Positions 26,133 through 35,180 of a stretch of DNA of 64,000 nt are shown piece after piece. Source of the stretch: Acidobacteriota bacterium (GTDB taxonomy: Bacteria; Acidobacteriota; Terriglobia; Bryobacterales; UBA6623); the NCBI GenBank assembly GCA_016125275.1, contig WGMB01000017.1:186001-250000 (forward strand). Direction: 5' to 3'. Each line of letters begins with the position of its first letter. The first letter of the stretch is position 1. The notes beneath the pieces were generated by a model that saw only the letters and a program-made list of their open reading frames with translations, was not told the origin of the DNA and searched no databases. The position numbers were made by a program, and so were the translations under genes.

Positions 26133-29100
26133 ATGCAATTTTCCATGCGCCCGCGTTCATGCCTAGCCGCCGCCTTCTGGCTGATCCTCACCTGCGGCCA
26201 ACCACTAGCCGCGCAGTCGCCGATCACCCAGGTCTCCGTAGGCGCGTCTCATGTTCTCGCGCTCCGGGAGGATGGATCCGTCCTCAGTTGGGGCGCCAAC
26301 CAGTTCGGCCAACTAGGCGACGGCACAAGGGTCAACCGCACGGGCGCCGTTCTCGTGCCGGGGTTGACGGACGTTCTCGCGGTGTCCGCGGGCTCCACCA
26401 GCGTGGCCGTCCGCCGGGACGGTTCCGTGTGGCAGTGGGGACGCCCCTCGGCCGATCCATCGCTCATCGACAATGCGCCGGTTCAGATCGAAGGTCTCAA
26501 CGGCATCGTGGCCGTGGAAACCGGCGACCTCGGCTCGATCGCGTTAGGAGCTGACGGCGCCGTCTGGACTTGGCCCCATTTCGGAACGCCCGAGGCAAAG
26601 CCGAGCTTGGCCGGGGTCGTAAAGATCAACCTGTTCGCCCGCATCGCGCTCGCGCTCGCGAGCGATGGGACAGTCTGGCGATTCGGGAACGGACAGGGCG
26701 GGTTCGACGGCCCTGCATTGATCATCGATGGTCTGACTGACGTTGCGGACATCGCAGCCGGGACCAATCACTTCCTTGCGCGAACGCGGGATGGCTCCGT
26801 CTGGACGTGGACCAGTCCCGATTTCGGAGCAACCATGAGCGTTCCCGTGCCAGTCCCAGACCTCGGGGACGTCTCTGCTTTGTCAGCCGGCGACGACTTT
26901 AGTGCGGCGTTGCGAAGCGACGGAACCGTGCTCACCTGGGGTGACAATCTTTTCGGACGGCTGGGCGCGGGTCTACCGCCGGGCGACTACGGGGACTCCG
27001 CGCGCTATCCCCCGGCGCCGGTCGTCGGACTGACGGGCGTATCTTCGCTCGACCTTGGCCGCTACCAGGGAATTGCGGTGCTCCCGGGAGGGAGCGTCCG
27101 AGTGTGGGGATCCGGGGCTTTCGGCCATTTCGGCGACGGCACGACAGCATCCCGCACCCTGCCCGTCCGAGTTGGCGGCCTGCACGGAATTACGCGCCTT
27201 GCCGCCGGACCGACCTTCGCGCTCGCCCTCGGCGACGATCGCCGAGTTTGGTCGTGGGGAGTCAACCGTTCGGGAGAAGTCGGGGATGGCACGACGACGC
27301 CCCGGCTCGCGCCGGCCCCGGTCAGCTCTCTGATGGGAATCGCCGACATAGCAGCCGCGGCAGCCTCGAGCTTGGCCGTGACGACAAGTGGCGACCTCTA
27401 CGGCTGGGGTGAAAACAGCTTCGGCCAACTCGGCGGCGGCGCAAGCTCCGTGGCGTCGGTTCTCATCCCGTCAGCCTCCACTGCTCTTCCTGCGCTATCC
27501 CAGGCAAAAATCGGCTACTGGCACGGTCTCGGCCTCGATCGCGACGGCGCCGTCTGGACCTGGGGCTACAACCGATGGGGTCAACTCGGCAACGGAACCA
27601 CAATAGACACAGCGACCCCGGCCCCTGTCGCGGGACTCGCCTCGGTAACGGCGATAGCAGCAAGCCCCGCCGGGAGCGCCGCCCTTCGATCCGATGGCTC
27701 GCTTTGGACTTGGGGGCGTGATCCTTCCGGAGGACCGGATCTCACGGTTCCCACGATGGTCGCCGGTCTGACCAACGTGGTCGCAATGGCGTCATCCGGC
27801 AGCCACATCCTGGCGCTGAAAGATGACGGGAGCCTGTGGGCTTGGGGCGACAATACATATGGGCAGTTGGGCAATGGCCATACCGGAGCGAGCCCGGTTC
27901 CCAGTCCTGTCATCGGGTTGGCTAGGCCGGTTCTAGGGATTTCGGCCGGCGAGGGCCATAGTCTGGCCGTGCGTGAGGACGGTACGGTTTGGGCCTGGGG
28001 CTTTGGTGAATACGGCGCGCTCGGCAACGGCGGCAGCGACAATCGACCGCAACCGACCCTCGTGCCCGGCCTCGCAGGCGCAGTGGCCGTAGAAGCGGGA
28101 CCCAACTTCAGCTTCGCGCAGATGGAAGATGGAACGGTCTGGGCTTGGGGCGACGATTCAACCGGCCAACTCGGCCAGAACGAGAGCTACGTCGAGAACA
28201 CTCCGATCCCCGGCGGGAAATACCTGACCCAGACGGCCATCAAGATGCTGACGCCGGCCGCAGGCGCCCCCGGCAAGCCGTACCTGGTCTCTTTCAGCGT
28301 CACATCATGGGCCGGTGACCCGACCGGCAACGTCACGATCAACGACGGGGCTCACTCCTGCTTGGCAACCGTTCAGGCCGGCGCATGCGAGCCGATTGCC
28401 CCGTCCACGCCCCATCCGATCGTGACCGCGCACTACGAGGGCGACAGCAGGTTCGCATCCAGCTATGACCTGGCGCCCTATCCCACGGAGGCCGCCGGCC
28501 TCCCCGGAGCCTCCAAGCCCGGCTTCTATCGCGAGGGCCTCTGGAGCCTCGACGTCAATGCCGACGGAGTCTTCGAAACAGGCACGGACCGAAGCTTCTT
28601 CCTCGGTTTTCCCGGAGCCCAGCCGGTCCGTGGAGACTGGGACGGCGACGGCCGTACCGATGTCGGGGTGTTCGCCGCAGGCTATTGGTTTCTTGACTAC
28701 GACGGCGACGGCCATTGGGACGGAGGAACCAATGACAAGCAGTTCGCCTTCGGTTGGGCCGGCGTAACGCCCGTCGTCGGAGACTGGAACGGCGACGGCC
28801 GCGATTCCGTCGGCGTCCATTCCAACGGGTTCTGGTTCCTGGACTACGACGGCGACGCGCTCTGGGATGGCGGAACGACCGACAAGGTTTTCGGTTTCGG
28901 CGGTTGGGACGGCGTCGAGATCCAGATCGGCGACTGGAATGGCGACGGGCGCGACAAGCTCGGCCTGTACGCAAATGGGTTCTGGTTTCTCGACTACGAC
29001 GGCGACTACGTCTGGGATGGCGGAACCGTCGACAAGATCTTCCCGTTCGGCTGGGCCGGTGCGAAGCCCTTGGTCGGGAACTGGAACGGCGATGGTCGCG

Positions 29101-29378
29101 ACGCAGTCGCCGTCTACGCCAATGGCTTCTGGTTCTTCGACTACGACGGCGACTCCCTCTGGAACCCCTCCGGAGCTGACCGCACCTTCGGCCTGGGATG
29201 GCCCGGCGCCCAAGTCGTCGTGGGCGACTGGAATGGAGACGGCCACGACAAAGCCGGCGTCTTCGGCGCCGGCAACTGGTTTCTCGACTACGACGGCAGC
29301 GGAACCTGGAACCCGCTCATCGACGTCGTGACAGCCTGGGGCCGGCTCGGAGACATCCCGTTTCCCGGGGTCTGGTAG
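26133..29378 (+). CDS. Secreted RCC1-repeat giant propeller protein, first of four paralogues
   Basis: The 1081-aa protein has a Sec signal (RPRSCLAAAFWLILTCGQ, ending PLAAQ). Fourteen RCC1 repeats follow, counted by their W-G positions from VLSWGANQF to VWAWGDDST, enough for two seven-bladed propellers. Next comes a bacterial Ig-like domain with two cysteines (SFSVTSWAGDPTGNVTINDG). The end is six ~47-residue blades of the type GNGFWFLDYDGD...WDGG...VGDWNGDGRD. Each blade carries DxDxDG- or DxNxDG-like loops suited to calcium. No anchor or sorting domain is seen. The role is unknown; binding or adhesion outside the cell is plausible. An in-frame ATG at 26145 is an alternative start. Confidence 0.88.
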   Translation: MQFSMRPRSCLAAAFWLILTCGQPLAAQSPITQVSVGASHVLALREDGSVLSWGANQFGQLGDGTRVNRTGAVLVPGLTDVLAVSAGSTSVAVRRDGSVWQWGRPSADPSLIDNAPVQIEGLNGIVAVETGDLGSIALGADGAVWTWPHFGTPEAKPSLAGVVKINLFARIALALASDGTVWRFGNGQGGFDGPALIIDGLTDVADIAAGTNHFLARTRDGSVWTWTSPDFGATMSVPVPVPDLGDVSALSAGDDFSAALRSDGTVLTWGDNLFGRLGAGLPPGDYGDSARYPPAPVVGLTGVSSLDLGRYQGIAVLPGGSVRVWGSGAFGHFGDGTTASRTLPVRVGGLHGITRLAAGPTFALALGDDRRVWSWGVNRSGEVGDGTTTPRLAPAPVSSLMGIADIAAAAASSLAVTTSGDLYGWGENSFGQLGGGASSVASVLIPSASTALPALSQAKIGYWHGLGLDRDGAVWTWGYNRWGQLGNGTTIDTATPAPVAGLASVTAIAASPAGSAALRSDGSLWTWGRDPSGGPDLTVPTMVAGLTNVVAMASSGSHILALKDDGSLWAWGDNTYGQLGNGHTGASPVPSPVIGLARPVLGISAGEGHSLAVREDGTVWAWGFGEYGALGNGGSDNRPQPTLVPGLAGAVAVEAGPNFSFAQMEDGTVWAWGDDSTGQLGQNESYVENTPIPGGKYLTQTAIKMLTPAAGAPGKPYLVSFSVTSWAGDPTGNVTINDGAHSCLATVQAGACEPIAPSTPHPIVTAHYEGDSRFASSYDLAPYPTEAAGLPGASKPGFYREGLWSLDVNADGVFETGTDRSFFLGFPGAQPVRGDWDGDGRTDVGVFAAGYWFLDYDGDGHWDGGTNDKQFAFGWAGVTPVVGDWNGDGRDSVGVHSNGFWFLDYDGDALWDGGTTDKVFGFGGWDGVEIQIGDWNGDGRDKLGLYANGFWFLDYDGDYVWDGGTVDKIFPFGWAGAKPLVGNWNGDGRDAVAVYANGFWFFDYDGDSLWNPSGADRTFGLGWPGAQVVVGDWNGDGHDKAGVFGAGNWFLDYDGSGTWNPLIDVVTAWGRLGDIPFPGVW

Positions 29379-29410
29379 CGAAACATGGCCGTTGGCCGCC
29401 CGGAAATCGA

Positions 29411-29416
29411 TATTAT
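29411..29416 (+). promoter_or_regulatory. -10-like element (TATTAT) of second RCC1 gene
   Basis: TATTAT ends eight bases before an in-frame GTG at 29425, which begins a good signal peptide with the same MRL opening as the third and fourth paralogues. A leaderless transcript is inferred. Confidence 0.45.
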
Positions 29417-29424
29417 TGGCTTGC

Positions 29425-32400
29425 GTGCGCCTGATCCACTTCGCCCAACCCTTCTTTCTCGTCGCGCTGCTGCTGGCAAATTTCCATGCCCATGCCGGCG
29501 CCGCCCAACCCGTCTTCACAAAGCTGTCCGCCGGGCCATACCACACCCTGGCCGTGCGGCAGGACAACTCGCTGGTCAGTTGGGGAGACAATGACTTCGG
29601 CCAGCTTGGCGACGGCACCCGGATCAGCCGAACCGGAGCGGTCCTGGTCAGCGGACTGACCAACGTCAGCTCGGTTTCCGCCGGTCGCTCAGTCAGCCTG
29701 GCTCTCAAGGGCGACAGCACCGTCTGGCAATGGGGCGCGATCTATTCCGGCGACCCCTACACCAACAACGCCGCCTCTCCGGTGCAGGTGACGGGTTTGG
29801 GCGGCGTCCCGACGGCGGTCGCGGCCGGCGATGACCACCGCTTTGCGCTGATGACCGACGGCTCCGTGTGGATGTGGACGAATACGCAGGCTCCGGCGCC
29901 GATCGCCGGCCTGACCAATATCTCCCGCATCAGCATCTACAGCCGCATCCTGCTCGCGCGCAAGACCGACGGGACGGTTTGGAAGTGGGGCTCGGACTCG
30001 CAGAACACTCCCGTCGGCGCCCCGACGCAGGTCAGCGGCATCACAGCCGCGTCCGACGTCGCCGCCGGCGCGGACCACTACCTCGTCCTGCTCTCGAACA
30101 ACACCGTCGTCGGTTGGGGCAATGACAGCCGCGGCCAGATCACCGGCTCCACCGGAGGCCCCATCAACATCACCATCCCCACGGCCGTACCGAACCTCAA
30201 CAGCGTGCAGAGCCTTACGGCCGGCCTGCTCTACAGCGCCGCGCTGCGGTCGGACAACAGCGTGTGGGCCTGGGGCGACAACCGCGCCAAGCAGCTCGGC
30301 GCGGGCGTGGCGGGTTCCGTCTCTCCCCCTGTCGCCGTCACGGGTCTCACCGGCGTCTCCGCCGTCGACATCGGCGAGAGCCATGCGGTTGCGCTGGTTT
30401 CCGGCGCGGTCAAGGCCTGGGGATCGAATCACCAAGGCCAGCTCGGCGACGGCTCCACCGGCGAATACGACAAGCCCATGCGGGTCGGCGGCCTGTCCAA
30501 CATCGCCGAGATCGCCGCGCGCTCGCACCACACCTTGGCCCGCGGCGCGGGCGGCGGCCTGTCTTCCTGGGGAGACAACGAGAACGGCCAGCTCGGCGAC
30601 GGCACGACGACCGATCGCCTCGCCCCCGTCTCCGTTGTCGGGCTCAGCGGCGTAACCGGCATGGCGACCGGCGGCGAGTTCAGCCTGGCCACCAAGAACA
30701 ACAACACATCCGCCGGCTGGGGCGGCAACTTCTGGGGACAGGTCGCCGACGGCACCACGACCCGCCGGCTCAGCCCCGTCAACGCGAGTAGCATCATCGG
30801 CGTCACGAAGGTGTCGGCCGGCGAAGGACACGGCCTGGCCATCAAACCCGCGGGCAACAACACCGTCGTAGCTTGGGGCGAGAACCTCGACGGCCAGCTC
30901 GGCGACGGAACCGTCGTCAGCCGCAAGACCCCTGCAACGATTCCCGGCCTGTCCAACATCTCCGAGATTTCCGCCGGCTGGTGGTACAGCATGGCCCGCC
31001 AGTCCAACGGAGCGGTCTGGGCCTGGGGCGAGAATTCGGCCGGCCAAGTCGGCAATGGAGGAACCACTGACGTGCTCTCGCCCGTGCAAGTGCTCTCCAA
31101 CGCCAAGACCATCGCCGCCGGCGTGGATCACACCTTGGCTGTGACCAACGACGGCGCGGTGTGGGCTTGGGGTGACAACTCCTTCGGCCAACTCGGCGAC
31201 GGCACGACCACGCAGCGTCTGTTTCCGGTGAAGCTCCCCGCATTCCCGGAAGGCGCCGTGGGCGTCGCCGCGGGCGAGCGGCACAGCTTGGCGGTGCTCG
31301 AAGACGGTACGGTCTGGGCCTGGGGCTCCGACATCACGGGCCAGCTCGGCGACGGCGCGGCGCCGAAGCAACTGACCCCGGCGCAGCTCGCGGGCCTGTC
31401 GGGCGTCGCATCGGTCAAGGCCGGCCTGTACCACAGCGTGGCGCTGCGCAACGACGGCACGGTTTGGAGCTGGGGCGCCGATCCTGACGGAGAGGTCGGC
31501 CAGAACGCCACCCACCTCGAGCCGACGATCATCACCGGCGGTAAATACTGGACCGACACCGCCATCACGATGGTCACGCCCATGACGGGACTGCCCGGGG
31601 CCCCCTATCTTGTGTCGTTCAGCGTCACTTCCTGGGCCGGCCAGCCCACCGGCAACGTCACGATCAGCGACGGCGTACAGTCCTGCGTAGCCTCGGTGCA
31701 AACGGGCTCCTGCGTTATCACCGCCGGGTTTACGGCGGAACCGATCCTGACGGCCCTTTACCAGGGCGACAACGACTTCGCGTCCAGTTACGATCTGGCG
31801 CCCTACACGGTGGACACGACCGGCGCCACGAATACGGCTGACAAGCCCGGCATCTATCGCTCCGGCCTCTGGCAATTGGACGTGAACGGCAGCGGAGCCT
31901 TCGAAAACGGTACGGACTTGAGCTTCTTCCTCGGTTTCGGAGGCGCACAGCCCCTCGTCGGCGACTGGGACGGCGACGGCCGCAAAGAAGCCGGCGTGTT
32001 CTCCAACGGCTTCTGGTTCCTCGACTATGACGGCGACGGCTTCTGGGACGGCGGAACCGTCGACAAGCTCTACGGCTTCGGTTGGGCCGGAGCGACCCCT
32101 CTGGTGGGCGATTGGGACGGCGACGGCCGCGATTCCGTCGGGGTCTACTCCAACGGCTTCTGGTTCCTGGAGTACAACGGCGACTATCAGTGGGATGGCG
32201 GCGTCAACGACAAGATCTTCGGTCTCGGCTGGCCCTCGGCTCAGCTCGTGATCGGCGACTGGAACGGCGATGGCCGCGATAAGGTCGGCGTCTTCTCGGC
32301 GGGTTTCTGGTTCCTCGACTATGACGGCAGCTACAGCTGGGACGGCGGCGTCAACGACAAACAGTTCGGCTTCGGCCAGGCCGGCGTCCTGCCCCTGGTG

Positions 32401-32706
32401 GCGGACTGGAACGGCGACGGTCGGGATTCCGTCGGGTTCTATTCGCAAGGTTTCTGGTTCCTCGACTACGACGGAAACACCCTTTGGACCCCCGGCGCCC
32501 CGGACCGCGTTCTCGGGCTCGGCGGCTGGAACGGAGCCATTCCCGTCATCGGGGATTGGAACGGCGACGGCCGCAAGAAGGCAGGGGTGTTCAGCTCTGG
32601 GACGTGGTTCCTGGACTTCGATGGAAGCGGTTCTTGGAACGCGAGCATTGATCGCGTGTTGAATTGGGGAACGGCCGGCGATCAGCCTTTCGTTGGACGT
32701 TGGTAG
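29425..32706 (+). CDS. Secreted RCC1-repeat giant propeller protein, second of four paralogues
   Basis: The 1093-aa protein has a Sec signal (MRLIHFAQPFFLVALLLANF, cleavage near HAGAAQ). It carries fourteen RCC1 repeats, from LVSWGDNDF to VWSWGADPD, then an Ig-like domain (SFSVTSWAGQPTGNVTISDG) and six calcium-loop blades ending in LNWGTAGDQPFVGRW. The GTG at 29425 is chosen over the TTG at 29392 because it follows a -10-like TATTAT by eight bases and gives the MRL start shared with its paralogues. It begins 46 bases after the stop of the first paralogue. The function is unknown; export and extracellular binding are inferred. Confidence 0.86.
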   Translation: MRLIHFAQPFFLVALLLANFHAHAGAAQPVFTKLSAGPYHTLAVRQDNSLVSWGDNDFGQLGDGTRISRTGAVLVSGLTNVSSVSAGRSVSLALKGDSTVWQWGAIYSGDPYTNNAASPVQVTGLGGVPTAVAAGDDHRFALMTDGSVWMWTNTQAPAPIAGLTNISRISIYSRILLARKTDGTVWKWGSDSQNTPVGAPTQVSGITAASDVAAGADHYLVLLSNNTVVGWGNDSRGQITGSTGGPINITIPTAVPNLNSVQSLTAGLLYSAALRSDNSVWAWGDNRAKQLGAGVAGSVSPPVAVTGLTGVSAVDIGESHAVALVSGAVKAWGSNHQGQLGDGSTGEYDKPMRVGGLSNIAEIAARSHHTLARGAGGGLSSWGDNENGQLGDGTTTDRLAPVSVVGLSGVTGMATGGEFSLATKNNNTSAGWGGNFWGQVADGTTTRRLSPVNASSIIGVTKVSAGEGHGLAIKPAGNNTVVAWGENLDGQLGDGTVVSRKTPATIPGLSNISEISAGWWYSMARQSNGAVWAWGENSAGQVGNGGTTDVLSPVQVLSNAKTIAAGVDHTLAVTNDGAVWAWGDNSFGQLGDGTTTQRLFPVKLPAFPEGAVGVAAGERHSLAVLEDGTVWAWGSDITGQLGDGAAPKQLTPAQLAGLSGVASVKAGLYHSVALRNDGTVWSWGADPDGEVGQNATHLEPTIITGGKYWTDTAITMVTPMTGLPGAPYLVSFSVTSWAGQPTGNVTISDGVQSCVASVQTGSCVITAGFTAEPILTALYQGDNDFASSYDLAPYTVDTTGATNTADKPGIYRSGLWQLDVNGSGAFENGTDLSFFLGFGGAQPLVGDWDGDGRKEAGVFSNGFWFLDYDGDGFWDGGTVDKLYGFGWAGATPLVGDWDGDGRDSVGVYSNGFWFLEYNGDYQWDGGVNDKIFGLGWPSAQLVIGDWNGDGRDKVGVFSAGFWFLDYDGSYSWDGGVNDKQFGFGQAGVLPLVADWNGDGRDSVGFYSQGFWFLDYDGNTLWTPGAPDRVLGLGGWNGAIPVIGDWNGDGRKKAGVFSSGTWFLDFDGSGSWNASIDRVLNWGTAGDQPFVGRW

Positions 32707-32795
32707 CGGCAGAGCCCGCCTCACGGCCGGCTCTCCGTCAATTCGTTCGCTCTGTAGTTTAGAGAGAATTTATCGATATATGAGTTGGCAGGTGG

Positions 32796-32801
32796 GATAA
32801 T
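32796..32801 (+). promoter_or_regulatory. -10-like element (GATAAT) of third RCC1 gene
   Basis: GATAAT ends nine bases before the TTG at 32811, which gives an MRL-type signal peptide. A second TTG at 32805 is closer and less likely. Confidence 0.35.
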
Positions 32802-32810
32802 TCATTGACA

Positions 32811-35030
32811 TTGAGACTGCTGGTTTTCTTCTGCATCGTCTTTGCCGGACAACTCGCCATTGGGGCCCAGCCTCAAGTCACACAGGTGGATGCCGGCGGC
32901 TTTCACACCTTGGCTCGAAGGTCGGATGGCGCCGTATTGAGTTGGGGCGCCAATGAGAGCGGCCAACTCGGCGATGGAACCGTCATCGATAGGCCCGCGG
33001 CCGTCCAAGTCCAGGGCCTCTCCAGTGTGCTGGCTGTCGCAGCAGGCGGAAGTCACAGTCTGTCTCTCCAGCAGGATCGGACGGTCAAGAGCTGGGGGAG
33101 CAACGTCTCCGGACAACTCGGTGACGGCACGAACGCCGGCCGCCCCCTACCCGCAACCGTCCCCGGCCTCACGAACATAGCGGCGATCGCGGCGGGGGGC
33201 AGCCATAGTCTGGCCCTCGCGCTCGACGGCAGTGTCTGGACCTGGGGCTCCCTCGTTCTGTCTCCGCAGCGAGTCACCGGCCTGCCGATGATTTCCGCCA
33301 TTGCCGCCGGTTCGGACCACAGCCTCGCCATCGATGCCGCGGGCAACGTCTGGACCTGGCGAGCCAACCCGATCTTCGGCGGCGAATTGCCGCAACTGAT
33401 CGGCGCCCCGACTCCCGTGCAAGTCACCGGACTGAGCAACATCAAGGAAGTCGCCGCCGGCTTCCAATACAGCCTGGCCCTCGGGCAGGACGGCCGCGTT
33501 TGGGCCTGGGGAATGAACTTCTACGGCCAACTCGGCGATGGGACCACCAACGCCGCCGGAGCGCCCGTGCAGGTCACGGGTTTGACCGGGATTCAGGATG
33601 TGGCGGCCGGATGGTTCCACGGCCTCGCCCGAGACGGCAACGGCGAGATTTGGGCCTGGGGCGACAACAGCGACGGCCAACTCGGCGACGGCTCCACGAC
33701 TCGTCGCTCAACACCCGTGAAGATTCAGGGCTTGCAGGGCGTTGGAACCATTGACGCCGGGGCCGCCCACAGCGTCGCTCTGTGGTCCGACGGCGCCATC
33801 CAAAGCTGGGGCCTGGACCTCGACGGCCAACTCGGCGTGGGCGGCTCCGCCGGCCACTCGACGCCTGTCTCGGCCGGTGGATACCTCACGCAAACCACGA
33901 TCTCGCTGCTGACTCCCGTCCAGGGGGTTCTCGGGCAGCCTTATGTCGTGTCCTATGGAGTGTCATCCTGGGCCGGAACGCCCACGGGCAGCGTAACCGT
34001 CTCCGACGGCGGCCAACAATGCAGCGCCACGGTCCAAGCGGGTTCCTGCACACTGACGGCCGGCACGAGCGGACCGCGGCAAGTGAAGGCGGCCTATTCC
34101 GGCGACGGGGTCTTTGCCGCCAGCGCCGCCACAGCAAGCTATTTCGTTGACGCCTCGTCGACGTCGGCCGACAAGCCCGGTTTCTACCGCGGCGGCATCT
34201 GGCGCTTCGATGTCGACGGCAGCGGCTCCTTCGAGCCGGGAACCGACCGCAGCTTCGCCCTTGGCTTTCCGGGAGCAACCCCGCTTTCGGGCGACTGGAA
34301 CGGCGACGGCCGCGACCAGGCCGGCGTCTACGCCAACGGCTTCTGGTTCCTCGACTACGACGGCAACGGCGTCTGGGACGGCGGCGCGGCCGACAAGCTC
34401 TACGGCTTCGGATGGAGCGGGGCGACGCCGGTTGTCGGCGACTGGGACGGCGACGGCCGCGATTCGGTCGGAGTCCATTCCAACGGCTTCTGGTTCCTGG
34501 ACTACAACGGCGACTTCACGTGGGACGGCGGCTCGTCCGACAAGGTGTTCGGCCTGGGTTGGCCGGGGGCGACGCTGATCGTCGGCGATTGGAACGGCGA
34601 CGGCAGGGACAAGGTCGGGGTCTTCGCCACCGGCTTCTGGTTCCTCGACTACGACGGCAGTTACAGTTGGGACGGCGGGGTCAACGACAAACAGTTCGGC
34701 CTCGGCTGGGCGGGCGTGCAGCCTGTAATCGGCGACTGGAACGGCGATGGCCGCGACTCGGCCGGAGTCTACGCCGGCGGCAACTGGTTCCTGGACTACG
34801 ACGGCGACCGCGTTTGGACCGCCCAGCAAGACCGCACGATCTCGCTCGGATGGACCGGCGCCGTACCGGTCATCGGAGACTGGAACGCGGACGGCCGCGC
34901 CAAGGTGGGGCTGTTCTCCGCCGGCTCCTGGTTCCTGGACTTCGACGGCAGCGGAGCCTGGGAGGCCGCCAAGGATCGCATTGTGGACTGGGGACTACCG
35001 GGAGATATTCCGGTCGTGGGCGCTTGGTAA
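32811..35030 (+). CDS. Secreted RCC1-repeat protein with one propeller, third of four paralogues
   Basis: This 739-aa paralogue has a Sec signal (MRLLVFFCIVFAGQLAIGAQ) and only seven RCC1 repeats, from VLSWGANES to IQSWGLDLD: exactly one propeller, where its neighbours have two. The Ig-like domain (SYGVSSWAGTPTGSVTVSDG) and six C-terminal blades are complete, ending in VDWGLPGDIPVVGAW. The reading frame is intact, so the shorter length reflects loss (or lack of duplication) of a whole seven-blade unit. The start is a TTG; 32811 is preferred to 32805. The function is unknown. Confidence 0.86.
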   Translation: MRLLVFFCIVFAGQLAIGAQPQVTQVDAGGFHTLARRSDGAVLSWGANESGQLGDGTVIDRPAAVQVQGLSSVLAVAAGGSHSLSLQQDRTVKSWGSNVSGQLGDGTNAGRPLPATVPGLTNIAAIAAGGSHSLALALDGSVWTWGSLVLSPQRVTGLPMISAIAAGSDHSLAIDAAGNVWTWRANPIFGGELPQLIGAPTPVQVTGLSNIKEVAAGFQYSLALGQDGRVWAWGMNFYGQLGDGTTNAAGAPVQVTGLTGIQDVAAGWFHGLARDGNGEIWAWGDNSDGQLGDGSTTRRSTPVKIQGLQGVGTIDAGAAHSVALWSDGAIQSWGLDLDGQLGVGGSAGHSTPVSAGGYLTQTTISLLTPVQGVLGQPYVVSYGVSSWAGTPTGSVTVSDGGQQCSATVQAGSCTLTAGTSGPRQVKAAYSGDGVFAASAATASYFVDASSTSADKPGFYRGGIWRFDVDGSGSFEPGTDRSFALGFPGATPLSGDWNGDGRDQAGVYANGFWFLDYDGNGVWDGGAADKLYGFGWSGATPVVGDWDGDGRDSVGVHSNGFWFLDYNGDFTWDGGSSDKVFGLGWPGATLIVGDWNGDGRDKVGVFATGFWFLDYDGSYSWDGGVNDKQFGLGWAGVQPVIGDWNGDGRDSAGVYAGGNWFLDYDGDRVWTAQQDRTISLGWTGAVPVIGDWNADGRAKVGLFSAGSWFLDFDGSGAWEAAKDRIVDWGLPGDIPVVGAW

Positions 35031-35180
35031 GGGTTGGCCCGCCTCGGCCCGAAACATTTCTTACACAAAATGTTCGATGGCCGACGATTTCAGACGCGCC
35101 GCTAGCTTAGACTATCCTTGCTGATTCCAACGTCGCATTTTGCATTCCCGCAAAGGCGATTCAATCAGCTTGTGATATTG

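Noticed and set aside
28537-29378. Regular DNA repetition that could be taken for a CRISPR array
   Set aside because: The units are ~140 bases, in frame, and encode protein blades; there are no unique spacers of constant length.
29689-32724. Long open frames on the minus strand opposite the RCC1 genes (also 28305-29720, 33963-34829 and 35919-38192)
   Set aside because: They mirror the strongly biased codons of the repeats, have repetitive V/A/P-rich products without any fold, and lack start signals.
32711-32735. Hairpin between second and third RCC1 genes as a terminator
   Set aside because: The stem has a mismatch and there is no T-run, so support is too weak.
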